64,000 nucleotides of DNA from DATLLJ01 sp965229885. Lineage in GTDB: Bacteria; Acidobacteriota; Vicinamibacteria; Vicinamibacterales; CAVVIG01. Numbering within the stretch: position 1 is the stretch's first letter; the number at the start of each line of letters is the position of its first letter. Shown here piece by piece: positions 47,551 through 54,765 of this stretch. Below the pieces are notes generated by a model. It searched no databases. It saw nothing but the letters and a program-made list of their open reading frames with translations, and was not told the origin of the DNA. A program made the position numbers and the translations under genes. The DNA lies in the NCBI GenBank assembly GCA_965229885.1, contig CBDDJX010000001.1, positions 62,001 through 126,000 on the forward strand. The letters are read 5' to 3'.

Positions 47551-49082
47551 GCGTGGTGCGCCTTGGTCAATCGCTCGTCCTGCCGGATGACGAACACAAT
47601 CGCGCCCTGGTGGGGCACGCCCACCCAGCCGATTGGGTTAATCCCACGCCCGCGGGCCGCTACAACCTGGTGGTGCTCGGCGCCGGCACCGCCGGGCTAG
47701 TCTCAGCAATCGGTGCGGCCTCGCTCGGCGCCAAAGTCGCGATCGTCGAACGTCATCTCACGGGCGGCGATTGCCTGAACTTCGGCTGCGTCCCATCGAA
47801 GGCGCTGATCAGCGCCGCTCGGGCCGCGGCGGTCGCACGCGGCGCCAGTGGATTCGGGATTCGCACGGCGCCAGAACCGCAGGTCGACTTCGCCGCGGTC
47901 ATGGAGCGGATGCGCAGGCTACGCGCCGCGCTGGCACCGAACGACTCCGTCGGACGGCTCGCCGGGCTCGGCATCGACGTCTATCTCGGAGCCGCCCGCT
48001 TCGTAAGCAGGGACGCGATCGAGGTGGATGGTCGCCGGTTGCGGTTCAGCCGGGCCGTGGTCGCCACCGGCGCACGGTCAGCCGTCCCTGCGATTCCTGG
48101 GCTTGGCGACGCGGGCTTCCACACGAATGAAACGATCTTTTCGGTGACCGAGCGCCCACGCCACCTGCTGGTGGTCGGCGCCGGCCCCATCGGGTGTGAA
48201 CTGGCACAAAGCTTCAGGCGCTTCGGGAGCGACGTCACGATCATCGGCCGCAGCGCCGGCCTGCTGCCGCGCGATGATCCTGACGCGTCCGCCATCGTCG
48301 AGCGAACGCTCGTCCGCGAGGGCGTCACGATCGTGGCCAATGCCCGGATCCTCCGAGTCCAGCGCCGCGACGCCTCCCTGTCGCGCGTTGTCGTGTACGA
48401 GCACGGTGGTCAGCAGCGCGAGGTGACCGGTGACGAGATCCTGATCGCCGTCGGACGTGCACCGAACGTGGAGGGGCTGGATCTGGCTGCTGCGGGCATC
48501 GCCTTCGATGGGACCGGCGTCACCGTGGATGACTCCCTGCGCACGACCAACCGCCGGGTCTACGCCGCAGGCGATATCTGCTCACGCTACAAGTTCACCC
48601 ACGCGGCCGACGCCATGGCGCGCATCGTCCTGCACAACGCGCTGTTCTTCGGTCGCAAGAAAGCCAGCGCGCTCGTCATCCCCTGGGCGACCTACACCAA
48701 TCCAGAAGTCGCGCACGTGGGCCTGTCCGCGAAGGACACGCAACAGCGCGGCGAGGCCGTGACGACGTTGACGGTGCCCTTGTCGGAGGTCGATCGTGCC
48801 GTGCTCGAGGATGAGGCGGACGGATTCGCGAGGGTTCATCTCGATCGCCGAAGCGGTATAATCCGCGGCGCGACGATGGTCGCGAGTCACGCCGGTGAAT
48901 TGATCGGTGAAATCGCCGTAGCCATGAGCACCGGTGTCCGCATGAGTGCGATCGGCTTCACTATTCACCCGTATCCAACGCAGTCGGAAGCGTGGAAGCG
49001 GCTGGGCGATGAATGGAACAGGACGCGTCTGACACCGGGCGTGCGCGCGTTGCTCCGATCGTTGCTGCGATGGCGGCGGTGA
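47547..49082 (+). CDS. Mercuric-reductase-like pyridine nucleotide-disulfide oxidoreductase
   Basis: A 511-residue class I flavoprotein. The FAD site is NLVVLGAGTAGLVSAIGAAS, the redox pair is GGDCLNFGCVPSKAL, the NAD(P) site is HLLVVGAGPIGCELAQSFRR, and the second FAD contact is RVYAAGDICSRYKFTHAADA. Unlike true MerA there is no N-terminal HMA domain and no C-terminal cysteine pair; the tail ends ...RSLLRWRR. It therefore probably reduces a disulfide, selenide or other partner rather than Hg(II). It sits directly before the proposed selenoprotein at 49104 and may be its electron donor (inference). Confidence 0.88.
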   Translation: MSVVRLGQSLVLPDDEHNRALVGHAHPADWVNPTPAGRYNLVVLGAGTAGLVSAIGAASLGAKVAIVERHLTGGDCLNFGCVPSKALISAARAAAVARGASGFGIRTAPEPQVDFAAVMERMRRLRAALAPNDSVGRLAGLGIDVYLGAARFVSRDAIEVDGRRLRFSRAVVATGARSAVPAIPGLGDAGFHTNETIFSVTERPRHLLVVGAGPIGCELAQSFRRFGSDVTIIGRSAGLLPRDDPDASAIVERTLVREGVTIVANARILRVQRRDASLSRVVVYEHGGQQREVTGDEILIAVGRAPNVEGLDLAAAGIAFDGTGVTVDDSLRTTNRRVYAAGDICSRYKFTHAADAMARIVLHNALFFGRKKASALVIPWATYTNPEVAHVGLSAKDTQQRGEAVTTLTVPLSEVDRAVLEDEADGFARVHLDRRSGIIRGATMVASHAGELIGEIAVAMSTGVRMSAIGFTIHPYPTQSEAWKRLGDEWNRTRLTPGVRALLRSLLRWRR

Positions 49083-49103
49083 TGCGCCGGCACACAAGGA
49101 ACC

Positions 49104-49661
49104 ATGGCGAGCACACGCGTCGGTGATCCTGCGATGTCATTCGCGCTGCCGGATGCGGAAGGCCGGCTTCACCGCCTCGAGGACTACGGCGGCCACTGGC
49201 TGCTGCTGGTCTTCCATCGGCACCTGGGCTGACTGCCGTGCCGCAGGCATCTGCTGCAGTTGCAGCAGGATGAACGGACGTTTCAGGAACTCGATACCTT
49301 CATCGTCGTGGTGACGTTCGAGCGCGGCCCACAGGCCCGCGCGTACGCGGACGATACGGGCCTTGGGTGGCCCATCCTCGTCGACGAGACGAGGGCGCTC
49401 TATCGGGCCTACGGTATGCTCCGCGGCAAGAAGTGGGACATCTGGGGTCCACGCACGTGGTGGGCGTACACGAAAGAGTTATTCCGGGGACGAGCGCCCG
49501 GGGTCACCGGCCTTTACAGCGATACGAGTCAGCTCGGAGGCGATGTCCTCATCGATCCGGCTGGCAGGGTCAAGTTCCTTCATGTCGGATCAGGCCCAGC
49601 GGACCGGCCGTCGGTCGCCGCGCTCGTTGCCGCACGACGGGCGTACACGGACAGGCGGTAG
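49104..49661 (+). CDS. Peroxiredoxin-like protein with in-frame UGA at CxxC (candidate selenoprotein)
   Basis: From ATG 49104 the frame encodes an AhpC/TSA-like thioredoxin fold: FALPDAEGRLHRLEDYGGHW, LLLVFHRHLG, then UGA (49230-49232, codon 43), LPCRRHLLQLQQDERTF, and on without a lesion to 49661 (DVLIDPAGRVKFLHVGSGPA). Family members have CxxC exactly here (RHLxCxPCRxHL), so UGA replaces the first cysteine to give UxxC. A perfect 7-bp stem with loop AGTT begins 18 nt after the UGA. I read codon 43 as selenocysteine, making a 185-residue thiol or peroxide reductase. The alternative is a Cys-to-stop pseudogene. Confidence 0.78.
49248..49272 (+). promoter_or_regulatory. Candidate bacterial SECIS hairpin (peroxiredoxin-like gene)
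   Basis: CTGCTGC (49251-49257) and GCAGCAG (49262-49268) form seven perfect pairs around AGTT (49258-49261). CAT (49248-49250) and ATG (49270-49272) extend the stem past one bulged G. The apical loop starts 25 nt after the UGA and has G in its second position, within the geometry described for bacterial SECIS elements (loop about 16-37 nt from UGA, early G in the loop). Confidence 0.65.
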
Positions 49662-49665
49662 CGAG

Positions 49666-51744
49666 ATGCCCACACTGCAGGGAGCGCTTCGCCTCCTCCG
49701 AGAGCCCGTTCCCGAGGAGAAGAAGCGGCTGATGCGTGCGCGGTGGGAGTCGCTCGACCCGCGGTGGCGCACACTAGGACAAGGCTTCGGACAGCAGGCG
49801 ACCGGGTGTGGCGCCACGATTGGCGTCCATCCGCGGTGCGATTTCGCGTGCACCGGCTGCTACCTCGGGACCGAGGCGAACCGAGTCCGTCGGATCGGCC
49901 TCGATCAGGCGTTCCGCCAACTCGATCAGCTCAGGGCGTGGCTCGGACCGAAGAGGAACGCGCAGATCACGGACGGCGAGGTCACGCTGCTGCCCGGCGA
50001 GGACCTCGTCGCGATCCTCCGTTACGCGTGGCGTATCGGCCTCATTCCGATGGTAATGACCCACGGCGACACTTTCCGTCGCCGGCCCGGTCTCCTGGAG
50101 CGCCTGATGACGGAGGCCGGGCTCACCGAAGTTTCGATCCACATCGACACGACACAGCGGGGCCGGCTCGGCTACGAGAACCCGCACGGCGAAGAAGCCC
50201 TGAAGCCGCTGCGGGAGGAATGTGCGGACATGGTCCGCTTGGCGCGCTGGAGGACGTGCCTTCCGCTTCGTGCGGCGACGACGTTGACGATCACGCGCGA
50301 GAACCTCGACGATGTCCCTCACGTCGTCGAATGGTGCCTTTGGAACCGCGACGTCTTCGGCATGCTCTCCTTTCAGCCGGTCGCGCAGGTGGGCCGCACG
50401 CAAAAGGGTCTTCCGGGCGTGACGGTCAGCGAACTCTGGGACCGGATCGAGGGCGTGCTGGCGCGCTACGGGGTGACGCGGCGCGGCCCGGGCGCGCTGG
50501 CATTCGGCCATCCCGATTGCACGCGCCTCGAGCTGCTCGGCGTCTACGAGCGGGCGGGGCGCAGCCCTCGCCTCTTCACGATTCTCCGTGACGGGTACGA
50601 GGCGGACGCTGAGATGATGCGCGCGTTCTTCCAGCGCGGCCTTGGAGGCCTCAATTTCCTGGACGACACGTCCCTCGAGCGCGTCTGCAGGGCCGCCGGG
50701 GTTCTCCTGACAGACCCGCGCTGGGTGCTCGACCCGGCGCAGAACCATGCATTTCAGGATCACTACCTCGACGTCGCGCTCGATCTGTCACACGTGCTGT
50801 TCATCGCGACGGCCAACGTGGCGGACACGATTCCCGCGCCGCTGCTCGACCGAATGGAAGTCATTCGGTTCGATGGCTACACGACCGATGAGAAGGTGGC
50901 CATCGGGCGCGGGTACCTCTGGCCGCGCCAGATCGAACGGAATGGCTTGACCCTGGATGACGTGACGACAGACGACGACGTGTTGCGTCTCGTGGTGAGC
51001 GATTACACGCGGGAGGCGGGCGTCCGCCAGTTGGAACGGGAGCTGGGCACCGTGCTTCGGAAGACGGCCACGCGGATCGGCGCCGGCCATCAGCCGAAGC
51101 CGATGGTCGTCGATTCCGCGGCCGTACTGGGGGCGCTGGGGCGGCCGAAGTTCTATCACGAGGCGGCGGCGCGCACGGCGGTCCCCGGTGTGGCCACCGG
51201 ACTCGCCGTCACCGGCGTGGGCGGAGATGTCCTGTTTGTCGAGACGGCGTCCATGGCCGGCAAAGGTGGGCTGGTGCTGACCGGACAACTGGGCGACGTC
51301 ATGAAGGAGTCGGCTCGAATTGCGCTCACCTACATTCAGAGCCACGCGGCGCAGCTCGGCATCGACGAACGGACGTTCGACGGCCGAGAGTTCCACGTGC
51401 ACGTGCCCGCCGGCGCAATCCCCAAGGATGGGCCCAGTGCAGGCGTGACGATGGTCACCGCGCTCGCGTCGCTGCTGACCGGTCGGCCGGTCAAGAGCAC
51501 GGTGGGCATGACCGGCGAGGTGACGCTGCAGGGGCGCGTGCTGCCGATCGGTGGCCTGAAACAGAAGGTGCTGGCCGCGCACGCCGTCGGCTTAACGGAG
51601 GTGATCCTCCCCGAGCGCAACGAGCCCGACTTGGACGAGGTCCCGTCGGATGTGCGCGAGCACATGCAATTCGACCCCGTGAAGTCGGTGGACGAAGTGC
51701 TCGCGCTCGCGCTAGAGCCGGACGCGCTCGCGATGGTGGCGTAA
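49666..51744 (+). CDS. Chimeric ORF: radical-SAM protein fused to C-terminal half of Lon
   Basis: A 692-residue open frame. Residues 1 to about 353 are a radical-SAM protein: the cluster is HPRCDFACTGCYLGTE (CxxxCxxC), then NAQITDGEVTLLPGEDL and TEVSIHIDTTQRGRLGYENP. At about 50725 it switches, in frame, to the second half of a Lon protease: VLDPAQNHAFQDHYLDVALD, DYTREAGVRQLERELG, IPKDGPSAGVTMVTALASLL and GGLKQKVLAAHAVGLTEVIL, to the end. The Lon part keeps serine and lysine but lacks Walker A and B. It is most simply a deletion joining two genes. The radical-SAM gene starts 4 nt after the peroxiredoxin-like stop. Confidence 0.85.
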   Translation: MPTLQGALRLLREPVPEEKKRLMRARWESLDPRWRTLGQGFGQQATGCGATIGVHPRCDFACTGCYLGTEANRVRRIGLDQAFRQLDQLRAWLGPKRNAQITDGEVTLLPGEDLVAILRYAWRIGLIPMVMTHGDTFRRRPGLLERLMTEAGLTEVSIHIDTTQRGRLGYENPHGEEALKPLREECADMVRLARWRTCLPLRAATTLTITRENLDDVPHVVEWCLWNRDVFGMLSFQPVAQVGRTQKGLPGVTVSELWDRIEGVLARYGVTRRGPGALAFGHPDCTRLELLGVYERAGRSPRLFTILRDGYEADAEMMRAFFQRGLGGLNFLDDTSLERVCRAAGVLLTDPRWVLDPAQNHAFQDHYLDVALDLSHVLFIATANVADTIPAPLLDRMEVIRFDGYTTDEKVAIGRGYLWPRQIERNGLTLDDVTTDDDVLRLVVSDYTREAGVRQLERELGTVLRKTATRIGAGHQPKPMVVDSAAVLGALGRPKFYHEAAARTAVPGVATGLAVTGVGGDVLFVETASMAGKGGLVLTGQLGDVMKESARIALTYIQSHAAQLGIDERTFDGREFHVHVPAGAIPKDGPSAGVTMVTALASLLTGRPVKSTVGMTGEVTLQGRVLPIGGLKQKVLAAHAVGLTEVILPERNEPDLDEVPSDVREHMQFDPVKSVDEVLALALEPDALAMVA

Positions 51745-51947
51745 TCAGCGAGGATACGCCGTCTGCTCAGCGTCCTTGACGCGTGCCGCTCTATCGCATC
51801 CCCGACTTCAGCGTGATCACCTTGCCATCCACCACGAACGTACCATATCCGTGGTGATGGACCGCTGCGGAAGCGGCAGAACGTCGACCTCGGTAGGCTG
51901 CAATGTGAACGAGCGGTTTGCTGGACTGGTGGTCGTTTAGGAACAGC
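51745..51947. other. Gap before mer-like promoter
   Basis: A minus-strand frame here ends GYGTFVVDGKVITLKSGMR, which looks like a genuine protein C-terminus but has no recognisable domain before it. It may be a remnant of a gene divergent from merR. No other feature was seen. Confidence 0.3.
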
Positions 51948-51979
51948 TTGACTCCGTAGTAAGGTCCGGGGTTTACACT
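51948..51979 (+). promoter_or_regulatory. MerR-type promoter with 20-bp spacer and dyad
   Basis: TTGACT (51948-51953) and TACACT (51974-51979) are 20 bp apart. Overlapping the -35 box is the dyad ACTCCGTA / TCCGGGGT (6 of 8 positions) separated by GTAAGG, close in form to mercury-resistance operators. The merR gene starts 18 nt downstream, so the regulator controls its own operon from this promoter. Confidence 0.75.
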
Positions 51980-51996
51980 GGCTTCAGGGTGAACCA

Positions 51997-52428
51997 GTGG
52001 AGAAGCTGACCAGCAGCCGGTTGGCGCGAATCGGCGGCGTGAATCTGGAAACGGTCCGTTACTACGAACGGAAGGGCTTGCTCCCCAAACCGCCCCGAAC
52101 CGCGTCAGGGTATCGGGTTTTTCCGACAGACGCTTCACGTCGCTTGCGATTCATCAAACGAGCGCAGGAGTTGGGCTTTTCGTTGAGGGAAATCAGCGAC
52201 CTGCTCTCACTGCGGATGCGACGGTGCACTAAATTTAGCCGTGGCGATATTCGGGCGCGTGCAGACGCGAAGGTTGCGGACATTGACCAGAAGATTCGCA
52301 CGTTGAAAGCGATGAAGAAGGTGCTGCGTGGCCTGACGGAACGCTGCGGCGGGTGTGGACCGCTTGATGAATGTCCGATTCTACAAAGCCTTGATGAGAT
52401 GCCGGACGGGGAGATGCCCCATGAGTAA
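51997..52428 (+). CDS. merR: MerR-family mercuric-type regulator
   Basis: A 143-residue regulator from GTG 51997. The HTH is LARIGGVNLETVRYYERKGL followed by LPKPPRTASGYRVFP. The dimer helix ends with the mercury-type ligands: MRRCTKFSR, then LTERCGGCGPLDECPILQSL. The spacing of these cysteines follows Hg-MerR (C82, C117, C126 in Tn501). Its stop overlaps the following ATG (ATGAGTAA). It is related to, but clearly distinct from, the regulator at 5347. Confidence 0.88.
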   Translation: MEKLTSSRLARIGGVNLETVRYYERKGLLPKPPRTASGYRVFPTDASRRLRFIKRAQELGFSLREISDLLSLRMRRCTKFSRGDIRARADAKVADIDQKIRTLKAMKKVLRGLTERCGGCGPLDECPILQSLDEMPDGEMPHE

Positions 52429-52755
52429 TCGCACGTGGAAGACCGGCGTGCATTAGGCGTCGGGTTTTTAGTGTCAACCCGCTACCTGCTACCGCTGACG
52501 ACAATCCTGCTGACGCTCGCGGTCGCGTCTCTGTTCATCGGAGCGGCAAGTCGTCGCGGATGCGGACCATTTTGGACAGGTGCGGAAGCGGTGGGGTTCA
52601 TCCTGTTCGGCAAGTTTTCGCTGAATGCCGCACTGGTGATGTATGCGGGTGTCGGCTTGCTCGTCATCGCGTCGGTGTGGAACGCATTCCCACGGCGCAC
52701 AACAGCGGACTTCTGTGGTAACTGCCTGCCAGCAGACGTTCGCTCTCACACCTAG
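52421..52755 (+). pseudogene. MerT-like membrane protein with internal deletion
   Basis: ATG 52421 overlaps the merR stop and begins MSNRTWKTGV, a MerT-type start, but meets TAG after 11 codons. In the next frame the sequence continues FLVSTRYLLPLTTILLTLAV and FGKFSLNAALVMYAGVGLLV, two membrane helices, and ends DFCGNCLPADVRSHT. The first helix with the CC pair, intact in the other locus (5775), is missing. A deletion with frame change is the simplest reading; alternatively the second part is its own gene from GTG 52472. Confidence 0.6.
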
Positions 52756-52779
52756 TGAAGGCAGATGAGGACGAAGAAC

Positions 52780-53028
52780 ATGGCACGCACGATTGAAGTG
52801 TTCAGCGCGGGATGCCCGACCTGCAAAGAGACGATTGAGGTCGTGAAGAAGCTGGCGAGTTCTGAACATGACGTGAAGGTTCACGACATGCAGCACGCGG
52901 ACACGGCGAAGCGGGCGAAGGGTTTGGGCATCCGAAGCCTCCCTGCTGTTGTTGTGGATGGAAAGCTGGCGGGTTGCTGTGCTGGTCGTGGACCGGACGA
53001 GCAGGTGTTGCGCGAAGCGTTGCGGTAG
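52780..53028 (+). CDS. Thioredoxin-like metal/redox protein (CPTC)
   Basis: An 82-residue thioredoxin fold: ARTIEVFSAGCPTCKETIEV with CxxC, cis-proline in GIRSLPAVVVDGKLAG, and an extra vicinal pair in GCCAGRGPDEQ. Small proteins of this type occur in mer-like operons in place of MerP. ATG 52780 is preferred (AGGA upstream); ATG 52765 in the same frame is possible. Followed 27 nt later by the glutaredoxin gene. Confidence 0.85.
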   Translation: MARTIEVFSAGCPTCKETIEVVKKLASSEHDVKVHDMQHADTAKRAKGLGIRSLPAVVVDGKLAGCCAGRGPDEQVLREALR

Positions 53029-53055
53029 TCGATTCATTGTTCGCGAAGCGTTGCG

Positions 53056-53289
53056 ATGTCAAAGACGGTCGTCCTCTTCTCGCAGCCGGGTTGAATGTTC
53101 TGCCAACGAGTGAAGGAGTTCCTTCGCAAGCAGAACATCGCGTTCACCGACCGCGACGTAACAGCCGATGAATCGGCGTTGGCGGAACTCGAAACGCTTG
53201 GCGTGATGACGACGCCGGTGACGCTCGTAGACGGGGAAAAGGTTGTCGGCTACGACGTGAACCGCCTGAAGGCGCTGTTGGGAATCTGA
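53056..53289 (+). CDS. Glutaredoxin with in-frame UGA at CxxC (candidate selenoprotein)
   Basis: From ATG 53056 the frame reads MSKTVVLFSQPG, then UGA (53092-53094, codon 13), MFCQRVKEFLRKQNIAF and the usual glutaredoxin end (cis-proline in LGVMTTPVTLVDGEKVVGYD, then VNRLKALLGI). Ordinary family members have CPxC at this point, so UGA replaces the nucleophilic cysteine and leaves UxxC. A nested hairpin with apical loop AGTT starts right after it. I read this as a 77-residue selenoglutaredoxin. Starting instead at ATG 53095 would remove the first beta strand and half the active site. The last gene of the mer-like operon before an IS3 element. Confidence 0.8.
53096..53137 (+). promoter_or_regulatory. 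Candidate bacterial SECIS hairpin (glutaredoxin gene)
   Basis: Outer stem TGTTCTGC (53096-53103) with GCAGAACA (53130-53137), 8 perfect pairs. Inner stem GTGAAGG (53110-53116) with CCTTCGC (53121-53127), 7 pairs with one U-G. The apical loop is AGTT (53117-53120), and the internal loop is CAACGA/AA. The loop starts 22 nt after the UGA and has G second, as in the peroxiredoxin-like gene. Two nested perfect stems in 42 nt are unusual within a coding region. Confidence 0.68.
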
Positions 53290-53295
53290 TGTGTC

Positions 53296-53410
53296 ATGCG
53301 GTCGTTGTCTGGCCCGATCCGCGAGCTTCTGGGGGAGTCGGGGTTTCGCATCAATCAAATCGAGACGGGATACATGAGAGGACCCAAGCCGATGACGTTC
53401 ATGTACGAAG
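53296..53410 (+). pseudogene. Class I methyltransferase C-terminal fragment
   Basis: Thirty-odd residues (PIRELLGESGFRINQIETG, YMRGPKPMTFMYE) match the end of a class I SAM-dependent methyltransferase, the kind ending GPKPMTFMYEG. They run straight into the left end of the IS3 element at 53411. The SAM-binding half is absent. Confidence 0.7.
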
Positions 53411-53455
53411 TGAGCTTGATCCGGTTTCGTGGACACAATCCGAAAGGTGGATACG

Positions 53456-53773
53456 ATGTCCAGAAGGGGATCACGCAGAGCGGGACGACGCGCGTGACGA
53501 CAGTTCACTGAGGAGTTCATGGCCGGCGCGGTCCGGCTCGTGTTGGATGAGGGCAAGACGATCGGTGCCGGCTCGCGCGACCTGGATCTGACGCCGTCAT
53601 CGCTGGCGCATTGGGTCCGACACGCCCAAGCCGATCGGACGAAAGGCAAGACCGGCCTGACGCCGGCGGAGCGGGAGGAGCTGGCACGGCTCCGCAAAGC
53701 GAATCGGATCCTCGCCGAGGAGCGCGACATCCTGAAACAAGCGACGGCCTTCTTCGCGAAGCAGAGCCGATGA
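53456..53773 (+). pseudogene. IS3 orfA with nonsense codon
   Basis: ATG 53456 begins MSRRGSRRAGRRA, followed by TGA (53495-53497; CGA expected), then RQFTEEFMAGAVRLVLDEGK and the rest of a typical OrfA with helix-turn-helix (LTPSSLAHWVRHAQADRTKG) and leucine zipper (ELARLRKANRILAEERDILK). Translation could restart at ATG 53519. It ends overlapping orfB (CGATGAGG). Confidence 0.8.
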
Positions 53774-54732
53774 GGTGTACCTTCATCGCGGCGAAGAAGG
53801 CCGAGCATACGGTGAGCATTCTCTGTCGATGTCTGCGCGTGACGCGCAGCGGCTTCTACGCCTGGCAGCGTCGTCCGGAATCGACGCACACCCGTGATGA
53901 TCGTCGACTGACCGTGCTGGTGCGGGCCTCGTTCGAGGAGAGTACGCAGCGGTACGGCAGCCCGCGCATTCACGAGGATCTGATCGAGCAGGACGAGCAC
54001 GTCAGCCGCAAACGGGTCGTGCGATTGATGCAGGAAGACGGCCTGCAGGCGCGGCGCCGGAAGCGCTACAAGCTGACAACCATGAGTGATCACGCCCAAC
54101 CGGTCGCGGCGAATCTACTGGACCGCCAGTGCGAGGCGGACGCGCCGAATCAGCGGTGGGTCGGCGACACGACCGAGTTCGTCATCGGCAGCAGCGGCAA
54201 GCTCTACCTCGCGGCGATCCTAGATCTGTTCTCGCGGTGCATCGTGGGCTGGGCCGTCAGCGCCGTGAACGACCGCCATGTGACAATCACCGCCCTGGAG
54301 GCGGCGCTCACGCGCCGGTGCCCCAAGATCGGCCTGCTCCAGCACTCCGACCAGGGCTCGACATACGCGAGCGAGGATGATCAGGACGTCCTCGAGGCGC
54401 GCGGCATCGTGTGCAGCATGAGCCGGCGGGGCAACTGCCACGATAACGCGGTGATGGAAAGCTGCTTCTCGACGATCAAAGCGGAACTCGCCGATCGCTT
54501 CGACAGCTGCAGCGAGGCCAAGCGGGAGTTGTTCGCTTACATCGAGGTGTTCTCTAACCAACGTCGCCGGCACTCGACGATCGGCCAGATCAGTCCGGCG
54601 GCGTACGAGCGGCGCGCGCGGGCAGAGGGCAGGGACGCCATGGCAAACCGCACAGGACGCGGTTTCCCACAGCGCCCACACCCGTCGCTCTTGTCTGGAA
54701 ATGAGGAACGAAGAGCCACTCAAACAGCGTAG
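53770..54732 (+). CDS. IS3-family transposase OrfB
   Basis: A 320-residue DDE integrase-type transposase: TQRYGSPRIHEDLIEQDEHV, catalytic D in RWVGDTTEFVIGSSGKLYLA, second D in LLQHSDQGSTYASEDD, E in NAVMESCFSTIKAEL, and the end FSNQRRRHSTIGQISPAAYE. No lesions seen. The C-terminal codons (MANRTGRGFPQRP) contain the AAACCGC/GCGGTTT hairpin also found at 1214-1236. In IS3 elements a frameshift normally joins OrfA and OrfB; here OrfA is broken. Confidence 0.9.
   Translation: MRCTFIAAKKAEHTVSILCRCLRVTRSGFYAWQRRPESTHTRDDRRLTVLVRASFEESTQRYGSPRIHEDLIEQDEHVSRKRVVRLMQEDGLQARRRKRYKLTTMSDHAQPVAANLLDRQCEADAPNQRWVGDTTEFVIGSSGKLYLAAILDLFSRCIVGWAVSAVNDRHVTITALEAALTRRCPKIGLLQHSDQGSTYASEDDQDVLEARGIVCSMSRRGNCHDNAVMESCFSTIKAELADRFDSCSEAKRELFAYIEVFSNQRRRHSTIGQISPAAYERRARAEGRDAMANRTGRGFPQRPHPSLLSGNEERRATQTA
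54645..54665. repeat. Dispersed hairpin, copy 2 (inside OrfB tail)
   Basis: AAACCGC (54645-54651) and GCGGTTT (54659-54665) are perfect inverted repeats around ACAGGAC. Loop and 3' flank differ from the copy at 1214-1236 by only a base or two, although no other sequence is shared between these loci. Confidence 0.5.
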
Positions 54733-54765
54733 TGAACCTGTTCACCAGATCAGATCAGGCTCACA

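Larger units (their letters stand above)
53411..54763 (+). mobile_element. IS3-family element (1353 bp)
   Basis: The ends are TGAGCTTGATC at 53411 and its near complement GATCAGGCTCA ending at 54763 (10 of 11), with 5'-TG...CA-3' termini. It encodes orfA (damaged) and orfB (intact). The 3-bp flanks differ (AAG and CAG), so there is no target duplication: the left neighbour is a methyltransferase end and the right neighbour the middle of a CusA/CzcA gene. That implies recombination between copies. Its first 84 bp recur at 58793-58876. Confidence 0.9.

Noticed and set aside
53095..53289. Glutaredoxin starting at ATG 53095
   Set aside because: This would remove the first beta strand and the first active-site residue. 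ATG 53056 restores the whole fold with one UGA.
53495..53497. TGA in the IS3 orfA as selenocysteine
   Set aside because: The site is an arginine-rich N-terminal stretch (CGA to TGA), not a redox site; transposases are not selenoproteins.
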